Shown here piece after piece: positions 33,057-45,245 of a stretch of 64,000 nt of DNA (its first letter is position 1; each line of letters begins with the position of its first letter). The stretch spans positions 186,001 through 250,000 of the forward strand of contig JARGSG010000050.1 of NCBI GenBank assembly GCA_030374805.1, given 5' to 3'. The notes beneath the pieces are model-generated. The model had not been told where the DNA came from. It ran no database searches and saw only the letters and a list, made by a program, of their open reading frames with translations. The translations under genes were made by a program, and so were the position numbers. Source of the stretch: Gracilaria gracilis. Taxonomy: Eukaryota; Rhodophyta; Florideophyceae; Gracilariales; Gracilariaceae.

Positions 33057-36000
33057 ATGAACCCTAGAAGAACTGCTCCTTCGAGGTCTGGTCCTAAGTG
33101 TTCAGCCTGTCGTAGACAATTCCAAAGTAAGATACACTTTGAGAATTACATTGCGCGTACCCATAAGGGATTCATTCCAAAGTGGGATGACACCAGTGAG
33201 GATGAAAGCTGTCAGGAGTTTGAAAACCGAATGCCAGTCTGTGCCGCTTTGTCTTCTATGCAGGAAGATAATATATAGCTACTTCCAGAAGACGAGCTTA
33301 TTTTTTTCTTACATTCCATCTGTTGATGGTGATGACTACAATTCCGGAAATGACTGCTGTGAAAACAGTTCGCTAAACGTAAAAGAATTTCCCCCATTCA
33401 AAGCCAGAAGCACACCATCGGACCACGGTGATGGGGCAATCCAAGCATGGGTCTTCTTCAAGTCGCTGGGGGACACATCAACACCCTTATTCTCAAAGAT
33501 CAATTAGCCAAATCCGCCATTTGAAAATCTAAGCGTGGTAGTCAGACGCACACTTCAGCACTGCTCGACATTGACACAGTCGAAGAACTTGTACAGTCTC
33601 CTCTCCTCGAATGAATGGTCAATCCCTACCCGTTTCCGCCATCTCACAAACCAGTTCCGAAGTTCGGACGGGTTTGCCTCGTACTTACTGAAGACAAGGA
33701 AGCATAGAGTATTCTCAGAAGAATGGAGAACGGCTACCATAAACACCGAGATTGGCCCAAACTGCTCCGGAGTGTTCCGCTCTGTTTTAGGGCTCATGTT
33801 TCAGGTGTTGCATGAAAATGGCGGTGTCCAATCCATAGTTCCATATCAAGAGAGTCAGAAGGGAGGACAGAGAGTGTATTCAGCTCCACGGAATAGTGAT
33901 GCGATGCAGCAGTATAAAGAAGCTGTAAATAAAGAGGACGATCGCGTAGTGGTTATCGACTTGTATAGCGACTCCACTATACTGAGTTCTTCCGGATCGC
34001 AAAGTGCAAATATAGTGAGAGTACGATTCCTCGATATATCCGGAGTATCTCGGACTTGACAAGAAGTGGGTATTGTCCCGGTGATGCCTGAGGAAGCAAA
34101 ACGTCTTTCGCCTTCGACATATCGTAGAGAAAAGCATCAGGTTTGGCATAGATTCATGTTCCTTCCTCTTGAACAAATCACCAGGGTTTCTCATAACGGT
34201 GTACTTATCGAAGGCAAAATGGTACACCCACGTCTTGGAATTCAAGTGACAGACCAAGTGCAAGAACGACCATCTTGTGGACTCAAAGGACACGAGAGCT
34301 TCTTTGACTGTACACACTGTATGATGCCCTCTAAACTTAGAGAACCTGAAGTTCCGGCCCGCCAGCCTCACAGAAAACGATGTCGGAGTGAAGAGTGCGG
34401 CTCGGATGCCTCTTCGTTGGACACATCAAAGTCTTATTACTCAATGGGCAGTCCGATTGGCGAAAGTGAAGTAAACAAGAACGGTGTAGAACAACCGAAG
34501 AGCTTAAATGAGTTACAAACTGGTTCCCACTCTTTCTCTCCTCGTGACGTGTATCGAACAGTGACGTCTCAGATACGCGTTGCCAAATCGAGATTCATCG
34601 AGCCAGGAAGTGATGGTCAACGAAGCAATGCACAGAATAGATTACTGAGGGCCGACATGACATACCTAGACTCGGTAAGCGCGATTCATTACCCTACAGC
34701 TCTTGCTTCGTTTGCTGGATCGGGGTCTTTTCCATACCGATTATATTCTTCTGTTGGATTCGATATCCTCCATGTCATGGAGCATTGCATAATGCGACAA
34801 GTAACGGATGACGCATTCAAGATCTTCGAGAAGGCAGTTGAGTACAGTGGAATGTCAAAATCTCTTTGTGCAGACATTGCTAATCAACGCATTTTTGACC
34901 TTCCTCCAGTTTGCCGCTTGCGAAGGTTTGCAGCTTTTCGCAAAAACAAAGAAGAGAAGCACGACGGTGTTACTGGGAAAATAGGGAGGGATCTTAACCC
35001 CTATCTTTGGTATGCAGTGATGGGAGTTCCGCAAAGTAGGGAACCAGACAACGACCGGTTTCTCCAACTGCTCTTATAGATAGACCTCCTTCAACGCAGC
35101 CTTTTCGCTATCAACTCGCCACCAGATTCAGCCCTTCGAATATTGAAGGATATACAAGATCTCGGAAAGCTTGGTTTTGAAGTAGGGAAAGGAATTTCCA
35201 GTCTCCTCAATTGCGGAACAAATACGAAAATGCACCGCATAATGTTCCACATTCCAAACCACCTTTTCGACTACGGCTGTCTTAGAAAGGGTTCTACAGA
35301 CACCAATGAAACGATGCACAAAGACACAAAAGAAACTTATTCACGCACCAATGGTCACCTTCAATGCCTTGCACCTCAAATCTAAGCGCAAGAGCGACAC
35401 TGAGCACTGACGCTTTCCATGAGAAACAGCCCAAATCAACATTCAGTAGTTCCGTTCTCAACACTCGAAATATGGACGTGACAGTCGGACCCGATGAACA
35501 CAATCCGAACTTGCAGGAACATCAGAGTGTCCACTGTTCAACAGCCGAATGCATTCAGAAAGATCAGGCCGAAAATGTGGCTCTAAGCTCGAGCACAATT
35601 AAAGCTGCACGGAACGCTATGAGGACGGATATTGTACCTCTGACCAACCAGAAAATGTGGGAGGATATAAAGAGTGTACGGTTTCCTGCTCAGTTTGAAT
35701 GGTGCGATAATAGAATGTACCATACGGTTTATGCCGGTGAACATGTTTTTGGAACGCAGCTACGGCACGACGGAATTGCATATAATGATTGTCACGCACC
35801 TTCTTTCGGGCTTACAGATATCATATTTGGTCCCCGGGGTCATGCTGAACCCAAGTTTGCGCTCATTCGGAGGCTAATGCGTGTAAAAGGAGAGCGGTGG
35901 AATTCTTTTGTCGTTGAGCGCTTTGGGCATAAACGGTTCTGGTATGAGCTCCAGAATGACGAAATCGCATTTGAGGTAGTTTCTTGTTCTTCTTTTCTTC

Positions 36001-36158
36001 GAAGAGCTGTATTATTACCTGATCCATACGTGATTGGGAGGAACTTCGATCTGAAACACGGGATGAAAAATATTCCGGACACAACAGGCGCAAGACGAAA
36101 GATGGCATTCTTCGAAATAACCGGGGATAGACATACGTCCCTTGCCGAACAAAGTTGA
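33057..36158 (+). pseudogene. Transposase, Tnp2/Plavaka-like, decayed (element 2)
   Basis: The start MNPRRTAPSRSGPKCSACRR leads into a C2H2-like finger (KCSACRRQF, then His-rich spacing). One main frame runs 33299-35385 with stops at 33505, 34057, 35077 and 35383, then shifts for 35390-36158. Motifs include YSDSTILSSSGSQSANIVRV, GLKGHESFFDCTHCMMPSK (Cys cluster before the middle of the transposase) and FHIPNHLFDYGCLRKGSTDT. The same module types occur in element 1, but the sequence is well diverged and the companion gene is divergent here rather than convergent. Confidence 0.65.
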
Positions 36159-37754
36159 AAAGAGAAGCAATTCGACCCAATTCTCTTCACAGCACAGCCG
36201 CCAGTCATTGACTGCACCAGTCATTGACTGCACCAGTCATTGACTGCAAACGGGTGTCGAAAGGTTTAGCTTTGGTCCATTGGAGCAGTTGCAGCCGCGC
36301 TTGGAGGAGCAGAGTGATGTCCATTGACGACATTAACCTCGCTCGCTGCAATGTGAGCCGTCAGTGGTTCTGTAGAAGGCGCCAAAGGCATTGGGCTGCT
36401 CTTACCCATGGCAGTTGAAACAGCAGATGTTGCCTGTTGGGTGCTGCGTTCGTGGTCAACAGTGCCCTCAGTTGCAAGAGGGATACATGCCCTCGACCGT
36501 ACATGCCGTTCGTACCATCCAGAGTAGACGCAGGCCAACATCCCACTGATACCGGAGGCTCTCCATTGTCCTCGATAAACTCCGATAGAAGGATGCAGGC
36601 TCCAAAGTGTAATGCGAATGATAGTACAAAATGATTCACGGCTGTACTTGTATTCTTCGATGTGAAGTACGCCTTGTGCTAAGGAGTTTCTTTGTGGCTT
36701 ACTGAGATAATAGGACCACCTACATTTGGTCGCCACTTTTTGATGCCGCCCAAAGATTGAGTTCAATAAAGCTTGGTCTTCGGAGCTCGCGGACCGCAAA
36801 AGCGCGGCAAACGAATCTGAGTGAGAACATGTGCAGCAGCGGGTAGACATAGTGCGCTAAATGGGGATTGTACTTCAGTAGCAACCAAATCGACGCATTC
36901 ATATTGGTCCCAGTGTAGCAGATCTTTCCTCCTCCCTTTCCACTCCTTACGTAAACGCGTTGTGCGTTGTTTCTTCCTTGATTACAATGTCCTGCCTTTC
37001 TGCCGATCATGCTTCTACGGTGTGCAATCTACCGCTCTATGACTGATGTTGCAAAGCTTAATGTTCGTCTCCCACGTCATTGCAGGGATTTGAACAGTTG
37101 TGTCCATACAGCTACAAAAAAACCCAGTGTGCACACTCCCGTCGACGCGGATGATCTTAATAATGAGTTCGTCTCTGCCAATGTGCAGAAGATTCCAGTC
37201 AGCGGCGCTGGATAGTACGCCAAGCATCAGTACAAGATTACATGTAGCGGGTAACATCTATCGCCGGACGGGGAACGAAGTCATGTGTTACTTGGGATGC
37301 GGAGCGCAGAAGCTGTTGAACGCAAGCTTGATACGTAGAGAAGGTCGGTGGCGTGGGGGTTGAGGGGCTTGGAAGCTCGCGAAACGTATTTGGAACCTGT
37401 CCCATGAGGTGGGACAGGATCCAAACGCTCTGTTGTCATGTGCACCCCGGTTTTGGTAAACCAAAAATGAAGTTTTCTGGCACAGGTGAAGCTTGGTTCG
37501 TGCAGCGCCAGGAGTGGAGGACGCAATCGCCACATGGCTGCGGGGTCTCAAGAATCGAGAGTCGCGAGCGGTTGGGCGCGGCGCTTGTATACGGGCGAAC
37601 GTTTGGGAATTACAGCGATACACACGTGGTCTGGTGTCATACCGATGTCACATACGTTTACATGTTCCGGTGGAGCTGGGAACGCTCCTGCTCTCGACCG
37701 GAGGACTTTTTGCTCCGGTCGGCACGGAAGCATGGTTTGTGATGATGGCCAGCA
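36159..37754. other. Spacer with small palindromic tandem repeat
   Basis: No gene is supported. At 36201-36248 the 16-bp unit CAGTCATTGACTGCAC occurs three times; each unit is itself a palindrome (CAGTCA-T-TGACTG). Minus-strand open frames between 36266 and 37257 look protein-like in places, but I recognise nothing. Confidence 0.5.
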
Positions 37755-38886
37755 GTGGCGCGGAAGGGGGCGGCGCGCGCGCCGTCCCCCCCGGCGCGCC
37801 ACGCACCGTCGCAGCGCGCACCCGCAGCGTGTTCTGCAATTCATTGCTGTCCCGACACACGTGCGCCAGCGCGGCCACGTTGCGCGCGCTGGCAGCGCAA
37901 TCGCAGCCTCCACGCCGACGCGCGCTCGATCGCGCGGCGCATTGTCTATATCAAGCAAGGCTAGCTCGCAGCGCTGCGGGCGTTTCTCCCGTTTGGCGCT
38001 TGCGCCACGCACCACCGGCCCACCATGCAGTTCTTCGACCGCGCGCGCGCATTGCACCGCGATGCTTGTCCAGCCGCCCCACAACGTCACGAAAGCTGCA
38101 GGCGGACTTCAAGAAGCCATATCTGCAGAACGCGCACGCGCGCATCACCCCGTTGCCGCTTCCCTGCAGGTGGCGTTGCTGTCGTCGCACGGGCGTCGCC
38201 TCGTCTGGATTTGCCTCCGTGCAACCACCGCTGCTAACGCTGGCGCTAGCGATGCGCACGCTTCCGTGCGCGCGCTCTGTCCGCTGGGAGGCGAGCAGGC
38301 GCCGCAGCCGCCCGCATGCAAGATGAACGTGCTGCGCGTGGGTGCCGTCACCGCCGCGTAAGCGCCGCTGCTTCCTGCGTTTGTGACCGTGCTCGCGGAC
38401 GCTCTGCAACCTGCGTCATATGTGCCCGCCACGCCGGACTGCTTGTCACCATAGCTGGTGGTGCAAGCCGTCTGGTTGATCTTCGCCGTCGGCCATCAGC
38501 ACCTGCGCTCACCTTAATCGCGGTCATCGTCGCCACCGTCGTCATCACCATCGTCCTCTTCGTCACAGTGTCATGCAGCACATGCCAGCCCCGTCATCCA
38601 GCCACGACGCCAGCGAGCCGCCGCTGTTGCCGTTGGAGCTCGCCTTCTGGGCGCGTTCATTGAGACAGTACTGTGGTTGTGGGCCGCCCTGGCGGACGAT
38701 GGGTACCTGCTTCCCGCCGCGCGTAGCGCGCTGTTGCTTCACGTGCCCCGTCTGTGCGCCACCTTCGCGTCACTGCGAGTGCCTGCGTCGCACGCGCGGG
38801 AGCTGATGCGTCCAGCCGACGTCTTTCTGCACCGCCTGTCGCGCCGATCCGTGTCGCTGATGGTTGCTAACCTGCTGTACCTGTAG
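37755..38886 (+). pseudogene. GC-rich gene fossil, unknown
   Basis: From about 37755 the plus strand reads Ala/Arg-rich protein (ending near VYIKQG, then LRAFLPFGACATHHRP and MQFFDRARALH). A frameshift near 38090 moves into a frame that stays protein-like to 38886 (GGLQEAISAERARAHHP, LWLWAALADDGYLLPAARSA, HRLSRRSVSLMVANLLYL). Stops lie at about 37965, 38359, 38450 and 38514. The strong codon-position GC bias matches the live 46-52 kb genes, so it is probably a dead host gene. The family is not recognised. Confidence 0.4.
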
Positions 38887-39630
38887 TTGCCGTTTCGTCG
38901 CTCTGTGTGCCGTGTGTACTGTGCTACTTGATGCACGTCGCCGTGTCGCAGGGCTCGGACGCTATCATCGAGGCAAAGAGACGTTTTTTACATGAAAGGG
39001 GAAAGCATGTCAGCTGCGAGAGGGCTGTGTCGCAAGTGTCTAAAAAACACGATGGAGTAGAAGGAAAGCAAAACAGCACTGGGTGGCACGTAGAAGTTTT
39101 ATCATCTTAAATTATTAACTACTCAACTGAGCATCACGAATGCATTGTCCTACGGCGAATAAAGCCGAGAACTTGCAACCTATCAGCTATGTCGTCCCTG
39201 AGTGTGGATGACTCGCGGCTGCGATTTCGCGATCGCACACTCTCTTGCTCCATATGCAGCACGTCTTGGAAGTGTACGATCGGAGCCCCATTCAAGTGAT
39301 TATGTTTGTAGTACAATGAGCTCTCAATGGGTTTGTGCCACGTGGGCCTACTGGTGCGCCTTGCTGGCTGCACTGTACCCAATTGGTATTCTGTATTTTA
39401 TAATTTCTAATTTCTAATTTATAGTCTAGGATAGTTTAGCTTTGCTGGCCCATGACAGTAGGTCATGGGTGCAGCCGATGACGTCATGCCCGCATGAGAG
39501 ATCGGCGTCGGTGCACCTTGTATATATTACGATGCACCTCGCCTTCCCCCTTGGGTATTGTAAAGTCAGGCACTACTAGGGCAGTAACTATACCATCTTG
39601 GTCACTTGCTACTCTATTACTATTCAGGTT
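38887..39630. other. No gene seen
   Basis: Mixed-composition spacer between the GC-rich fossil and the Harbinger fossil. It probably includes one terminus of the Harbinger element, which I could not define. Confidence 0.4.
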
Positions 39631-40982
39631 TTACCGCGCGTTGACGTCTTCTACCGTACACCTACACGGTCTAGACTTGTTGCCCCGCCATTTGCCTTTT
39701 CGGGTTTCAGGTGCCCTACTACCATATTGGCTGTGTGTTTTCCTCTTTAGGTTGAGCCCTCGCGTGCTCCCTCTACCAGACGGACCCCACACCTTATCGG
39801 TATTTGTACGACAATGTTTATGAGCCGGTATCATGTCGAATAAAGTTCTATCAGCGTTATCAATGAAAAAATTATGTAACTTGCATGAAATAAGTATGAT
39901 TTGAGTTACCTTTCGAAAGGGTTATCGAATCGAAAACCATATGATTCCAAACTTGCACACTAGCATTCCAAATACTTGTTCCGCAACCCTACGGCACAAA
40001 GAAATATACGCATTAAACGAGTCCTTTCACTGTGTAATACAACTACCTTCGTATGGAGTCAGAACCCCATACTAATTAGATTAGGCATTGTCCGCAACCA
40101 TGGCTGCCCATTGCGGTAGCGTTGAACTTCGAAAAAGTTCGTGAAAAAGAGTAGAATAAAATGCCGTTGAATCATATGTACCGCCATAGTGGCGAGCAAA
40201 AACGAAAGAGAAGCGATATTCTGCAGTCACAGTAGCCTGGACACAAAGAGAAAAGAAACCTTTCCGGTTATAGTACTTACGCCGATCGGCTACCTCACTC
40301 ATAAGCGGTTTTTCAATTTCAACAGCGAGGCCATATAACGCTGAGATAACACCATCCAATGGAGATTTTTTTAAAGTAAAGAACTTTAAGGCTTCATGTA
40401 AACATTTTCCTTCCATTGTTGGAAACTTTACACTCGGAAGGAATTGTTCCCTTTCAGACAAAGTTTCTTCAAAAACTGAATACACTGTAGAGAACCTATT
40501 CTATATGGCCAACTAACATCACGGTACTTGGTCCCGGGCAGCAATCATAAGGTCATAAAGAGCATGAATTCTACCGAGACCGCTCGAGCAACCAAGCTAA
40601 TACTTCGCTGTCACCGTTGTAGGTTTTGTTGCATTGAATGTAACAAGAGGTTGAATTGAGGTTTCGAGAGTCGATACATGCGCCTAACGTATTGATTAGG
40701 GATACATGCAATATGTGTTTGCGCACAAAACGTATTTCGTTGATATACTGTTCTAATTGCGGTATTCAATCGAGGTCTTTTCCACTCCTGCAGAAATATA
40801 TGCAGCACATAAAGATACATATACTGTTCACAAGTTCTTTGTTGACGGTGCTTGAGTGATTGAACAATTTTGCGCCGGAGCAGCCAAGAGCGGGGAATAG
40901 AGCGGGCACGGTGGCAAAGTTCGTATGCCATTTGTGAAAATGGTGCTATGGGAGGGAGAGAGACGTCATTGCGAAGGGTCAA
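39631..40982 (-). pseudogene. PIF/Harbinger transposase (DDE superfamily 4-like), decayed
   Basis: Minus-strand pieces are collinear. The N-terminus (40982-40611) reads HIFLQEWKRPRLNTAIR and RRMYRLSKPQFNLLL. A shifted piece near 40540 gives GTKYRDVSWPYRIG. The block 40485-40081 has the catalytic pattern DGVISALYGLAVEI, RKYYNRKGFFSLCVQATV and GGTYDSTAF. After a stop, sequence near 40000-39900 gives AEQVFGMLVCKFGI, which includes the third acidic residue, then KLHNFFIDNADR and a tail to 39631. The pattern fits Harbinger transposases (LDG, HDSxxF, EQxFGxL). At least three stops and two frameshifts are present. Confidence 0.75.
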
Positions 40983-42217
40983 CTAAATGCGGAAGAATCG
41001 GGACGCGTCAATGAGTGAATAAGTTTTGCTGAAACATAGATTTCCTGTTTTACAAACTGCCTGTTTCAACTCATAGAACGGTTTGATTTTAGAAACGAAC
41101 AATTGACAAAACCCGAAATTTCCGATTTCGGGTTTGGTCAAGTCATGAAACGCGCCTTTGGAAAATGTAAAACTGTGGCTCTTTGCCAGACACAGCGGGA
41201 GGCATTGGCGGAAGGGTAGGGCGCGTGTTTTCTGGACAAGCGCAAGGAGCAGGTTTCCCGGTGGATTAGAAGAAGAATTCACTAGTTGGCACGGCGATAT
41301 AGTAGGCTGCCACGGTGACAATAAGACATAAAGGTGCCGTCGTACATAGTTACCACGGCTGCCGTCACAAAAATTGGCTGCGTTCCGAATGAATGAGAGC
41401 ATTACCGGGTTGAGCGCAGGCGGCTCAACCCACTGAGGTTCACGTTTTAACACTAGATAAGAGATACAGTCATGTGCCTTCGTAGATTGATATAGAATTG
41501 AACTCACGAGTTCAACCCAGCTCCGAGCTCAAAGGAGTCAAGTCATAGGGAATCTCGGTATGTAACAGCGTTACCCTGGTAAGATAGACTCCACTGGGTC
41601 ATTCACGGACCATTCAGGCTAAACCGCTCGAGGCCAGACTCAGCCTCAGAGGGGCTTTGGCCCATAAAACAAAGAAAATCTGCATGGAGGATAGAAATCC
41701 TGCCAAATGAAATCGATTTCGCCGGTGGTAACAATTTAGATTTACTGTATAGATTTAGATACCAAGGGTAGATAAATTTATATCTATCTTTCTGCTGCAT
41801 TTGAAATGTGTCCAAATGCAAATCCGCGAACAAACGGATCATCAAGAGGTCCGGCACAAGCTCATGCGTGTCTGAATCGATCCGAATCTTGAAATGCTCG
41901 ACTTTGACCAAGGTGTCAACGCTTTCTGCAATACTTTTCTTCTCTGGATACTTCTCTTCTCAACTTGACGCGTCCCAGTCAATTCGTTGAGTGTAATATC
42001 ATCATCCATTGTTGAAAACACCACCAATGACTGCTGCATTCAAATGCAATTGCTCTCTACGCCATGCTCACCAAGCAGCATTACGTCCATCCCCACTTAA
42101 GAGCCCCCGGCGATGCGGTTCGTACATTCGCTATCAACGCCATCCTCGCATCCCTTTACCGCCGTACTCCCGCCTCTCAGAGTAATTCCTCCTCATCCTC
42201 GTATCGCCCATCGTAAA
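40983..42217. other. Region upstream of the Harbinger fossil; no supported gene
   Basis: Minus-strand open frames at 40983-41507, 41603-41911 and 41842-42039 are possible remnants of the Harbinger accessory (Myb-like) gene, but I see no Myb motif. A hairpin GGGTTGAGC / GCTCAACCC lies at 41407-41431. The last 150 bp may hold the promoter of the lectin-like gene at 42218. Confidence 0.4.
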
Positions 42218-43273
42218 ATGGCCCCGACTTTTGTCCTACTCCTCTCCATTCTGCTGCAACGAGCATTGGCCCAACAGTGCTCTGCGGCCATCTCCGAGGT
42301 CATCTTCACCGACCTCACCATCCTCAACTCCGCCTATACCTCTGATGCGTCATTCTCAGGTGATGCTTCAGCATCTCTGGCTGGCACCGTGCTAACGTCC
42401 ACCGCAGTGGCTTCTTATGGAGGTTTCTTCTTTAGTGCAACAGACTTCCAAGCCACCGGTGGATTTTCTCTCAAGTTTAGCATCCAGTCGAACGATTCTT
42501 CACTGGGAGTAGGTGATTCCTTTGAAGCAGTCATTGCCGCAAGTTCTTCTCAGAGTTTCTTTCCGCCGCCTTTCGCAGATGGAAACACTGGCTCTGGACA
42601 GGCTGGATGGTCCAGACAGAACGCATTTGTCGTAGAATTTGATTCTTACGATTCCGGTGCCGACGAGCAGGATTCGTCTTCTGGGCACGTTGCAATATAT
42701 CTTTCGGGCTCAGAGATATGCAAGACTGACACATCCTTTGTCTTTGGGGATGGATCTCAATACACCGTATGGCTCGATTACAACGGATTTGCAACCCAGG
42801 CTTACGTGCGCGTCTCTACTGATGGAACACGTCCCACAACAGCAGTCCTTGACTGTGATGTTGACATATGGAATATACTTAACATTAACACTGCCCACTC
42901 TGTTGGGTTTTCTGCATACAACCCATCCGACCAAACTGGAGCGCTTCATACTCTAGTCGATTCTATTAGTGTTGCTGACGGATACAAACCGTACGACGAT
43001 GACAACTGCGCAAGCTACGACCGATGCTCCCTAAGATCGACTGCGGCACTTTGTATTGATAATATTGCTGGAACCACTTGTCAAGTCATTCAGTGTGAAC
43101 CAAGTTATGTTTGGGATGTGTCCGGATCTAACTGTTGTGCATTTGTTGAACGGGAAGCATTTGTCATTGGGGATGGGATCGACGTCTCTTCTCTTCAAAT
43201 AGGTGATTCTGTTGCTTGTCAGGCGACGAGGAAGATTGTTGCGTATCTGACAGATCAGAGTAACTGTTCTTAA
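42218..43273 (+). CDS. Secreted L-type lectin-like protein
   Basis: 351 residues from the ATG at 42218. I chose this start over an upstream in-frame start at 42113 because it begins a clear signal peptide (MAPTFVLLLSILLQRALAQ). Residues about 25-260 form a concanavalin-A/legume-lectin-like sandwich: ATGGFSLKFSIQSND near 95, NAFVVEFDSYDSG near 140 with the acidic metal-site position, a SGHVAIYLSG strand, and VWLDYNGFATQAYVRVS. The tail (about 270-351) is Cys-rich with CASYDRCS and CQVIQCEPSYV patterns, so it may be a small disulphide module. The sequons NDS and NCS are visible. No introns are needed. It is likely an extracellular or cell-wall carbohydrate-binding protein; the ligand is unknown. 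Confidence 0.75.
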   Translation: MAPTFVLLLSILLQRALAQQCSAAISEVIFTDLTILNSAYTSDASFSGDASASLAGTVLTSTAVASYGGFFFSATDFQATGGFSLKFSIQSNDSSLGVGDSFEAVIAASSSQSFFPPPFADGNTGSGQAGWSRQNAFVVEFDSYDSGADEQDSSSGHVAIYLSGSEICKTDTSFVFGDGSQYTVWLDYNGFATQAYVRVSTDGTRPTTAVLDCDVDIWNILNINTAHSVGFSAYNPSDQTGALHTLVDSISVADGYKPYDDDNCASYDRCSLRSTAALCIDNIAGTTCQVIQCEPSYVWDVSGSNCCAFVEREAFVIGDGIDVSSLQIGDSVACQATRKIVAYLTDQSNCS

Positions 43274-44165
43274 CTGGTCTAATGTGATGTGTTTCTAACT
43301 TTTTAAAAATGACACTCTCTCCGCTAAAACCCTTGACGGATCCATATACCTTCCTGGTACTTCTAAAATACGGTCTGTGTAGTGCACAATGTATACATGA
43401 TAAAGTGGCTTCATAGGGAGTAGAATGTTCATTCTATGAATCCAACATCAGCAGAAGCTTTGGTTTGGTATATTGGCTGCAATCAGCAAACATGCATCAC
43501 GTCGTAGCGCCAGCCGACAAGAATGAAGCGCTTCCAATGGTACATACTCATTTCCTGCTTCCAAGATTGACGCAGGTTCGTACATGTCTCTGAATTTCAC
43601 TACATATCCATTCGCGCGTTCTGAAGAGTGGGTGCGACACACTGCAGCTCAGGAGAGATGCTTGTGACCTGGATCAAGTAGTAGTTAAGTAGTCACTGGT
43701 CCTCGGTTTGGATACATGTGGAAGGAATCAGCAATATTTCCTCACTATCCCAAAAGTGAAGTAGAGTTGCCACAATGACAATCATACGTGCTCAAGAACC
43801 AACAGCTACAAGAAGAACGTCAGCTACAAGAAGAACATCGGTTTGAATTTTAGAAGCTGCAAATCAGGATAGAAGAGCTAGAAATGACCAGTTTCACGTG
43901 GTGCCATTGGTTTTAAGCGAGCCAAAGCTATCATACATATGTCTTAGAATCGGCTCCGATATCCATGACTAACCGTTATCTACCTAACAAGATTGGCATA
44001 ACCAGATCGAGAGTCGCAGTCCGATACAGTGGAGCGGTTGATAATAATTGGGGCAATGTGTTTGTGCTACTCAAAGTTATCCATGAAAAAGTTCAGGACT
44101 TCACACGATCACGAATGCAGCTGAAGTGAAGGTAAATGCCATTAGTGCCGGACAAGTGATTGCGT
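43274..44165. other. Intergenic, no gene seen
   Basis: AT-rich 890-bp space between two convergent genes. No repeat, RNA or protein motif is visible. Confidence 0.5.
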
Positions 44166-45245
44166 TCAAACTGCGAGATAGTCGTACGGATTGGTAGAGC
44201 ACAACAGATCCTCTGTAAGTCTAACAGTGAGACTGGTACCATGCGAGGTTTCGAAGTCAAGGTAGCTCGTGGCCAATCCACCAGACGAGATAGAAGCAAA
44301 TTGATCAACAAGCCCTCCAAACATGCGTAACGGCGGCGCAGATATGTACTGAATATTCTCCAACTCCGTGGGAGCCGGCAAGTGGTACTGGTAGTACTGC
44401 AAGAAATGCCCTGGGTTTTTGTTGTATAGATCATCTAAAGCTATGCTCAAGATATCTTTGGAGTGCTCAATGAGATGATCCAGCGCAACCTTGGGAATGG
44501 GCAAATCAGAAGCGCTCTTCCGAAGGCATATAGCGGCGTTGTAGACGTACCGAGTATGCTTCGAGAGCAATTGAGTAGCGGCATCTACATCGCCACCGGC
44601 GTAGCGTATCACCTGCACAACACCTATCGCGAAGGCGATGCTCTTCTTGGCAGAGATGTACATTGTGGTATTTGGCTTGTTGTGTTCGCCATAAGCGTGA
44701 CAGGCGTTGGCAGTGATTGTCGAATTGGCTCTGAACAGGTGGTCCTCCGAAGGAAAGATACGGTCGCTCCACTGAACCAAGGCAGCTTGGGAGGAATTGA
44801 GCGGCTCCAAGAACTGTTGCAATGCGCCAGCATGCACCTCAACAACGTCGCCGACGGCATGCGAGAGCGGCTCAGGCAGATGCTGCTCATGATAAAGCGG
44901 GAAATAGCGGATACGGCCGACTCGCTGATCTTCGTGGAAGCCCTTGGTGACGACGTGCAACAACCGACGGTCAGTGTGATTGGCATCGAAGTCCAACCGC
45001 GCACACAGTGTATTGAGCGAGGTGATATTGCAAGAGCACTTATGAATGACGTTGGTAATAGCGTGGCGGAAGAACGAGTCAACGGCAATGGCTGGCACAC
45101 CCTTTCGAATGAACTGCAGGTTGGCGTCGTACGCGCGGCGCACAAAGTCTGCACGGGAAGTCGAGGGCGCGCATTCCGACGCGCGCAGTGGGTGGAGACA
45201 GGACGATAGGGCGATCACAAGCAACGCGATGGTGCGGAGGGTCAT
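44166..45245 (-). CDS. Secreted glycoprotein, unknown function
   Basis: 359 residues on the minus strand, single exon. The N-terminus is a signal peptide (MTLRTIALLVIALSSCLHP, cleavage probably near residue 22). The mature part is mainly helical in look and has five N-glycosylation sequons (NIT, NHT, NSS, NST, NTT). Cysteines are few. I do not recognise the family. It converges with the lectin-like gene and its 5' end faces a GC-rich region shared with the carotenoid oxygenase gene. The clean frame and signal peptide argue that it is a live gene. Confidence 0.75.
   Translation of the reverse strand: MTLRTIALLVIALSSCLHPLRASECAPSTSRADFVRRAYDANLQFIRKGVPAIAVDSFFRHAITNVIHKCSCNITSLNTLCARLDFDANHTDRRLLHVVTKGFHEDQRVGRIRYFPLYHEQHLPEPLSHAVGDVVEVHAGALQQFLEPLNSSQAALVQWSDRIFPSEDHLFRANSTITANACHAYGEHNKPNTTMYISAKKSIAFAIGVVQVIRYAGGDVDAATQLLSKHTRYVYNAAICLRKSASDLPIPKVALDHLIEHSKDILSIALDDLYNKNPGHFLQYYQYHLPAPTELENIQYISAPPLRMFGGLVDQFASISSGGLATSYLDFETSHGTSLTVRLTEDLLCSTNPYDYLAV

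Noticed and set aside
37486-38361. 291-codon open frame read as an intact gene
   Set aside because: The upstream half looks random, and the protein-like part jumps frame near 38090 and has stops later, so a fossil fits better.
39400-39840. Possible solo LTR (TATA-like box, AATAAA, TATC end)
   Set aside because: The minus strand from 39834 to 39631 reads as the C-terminal part of the Harbinger transposase, and no second copy or target duplication is visible.
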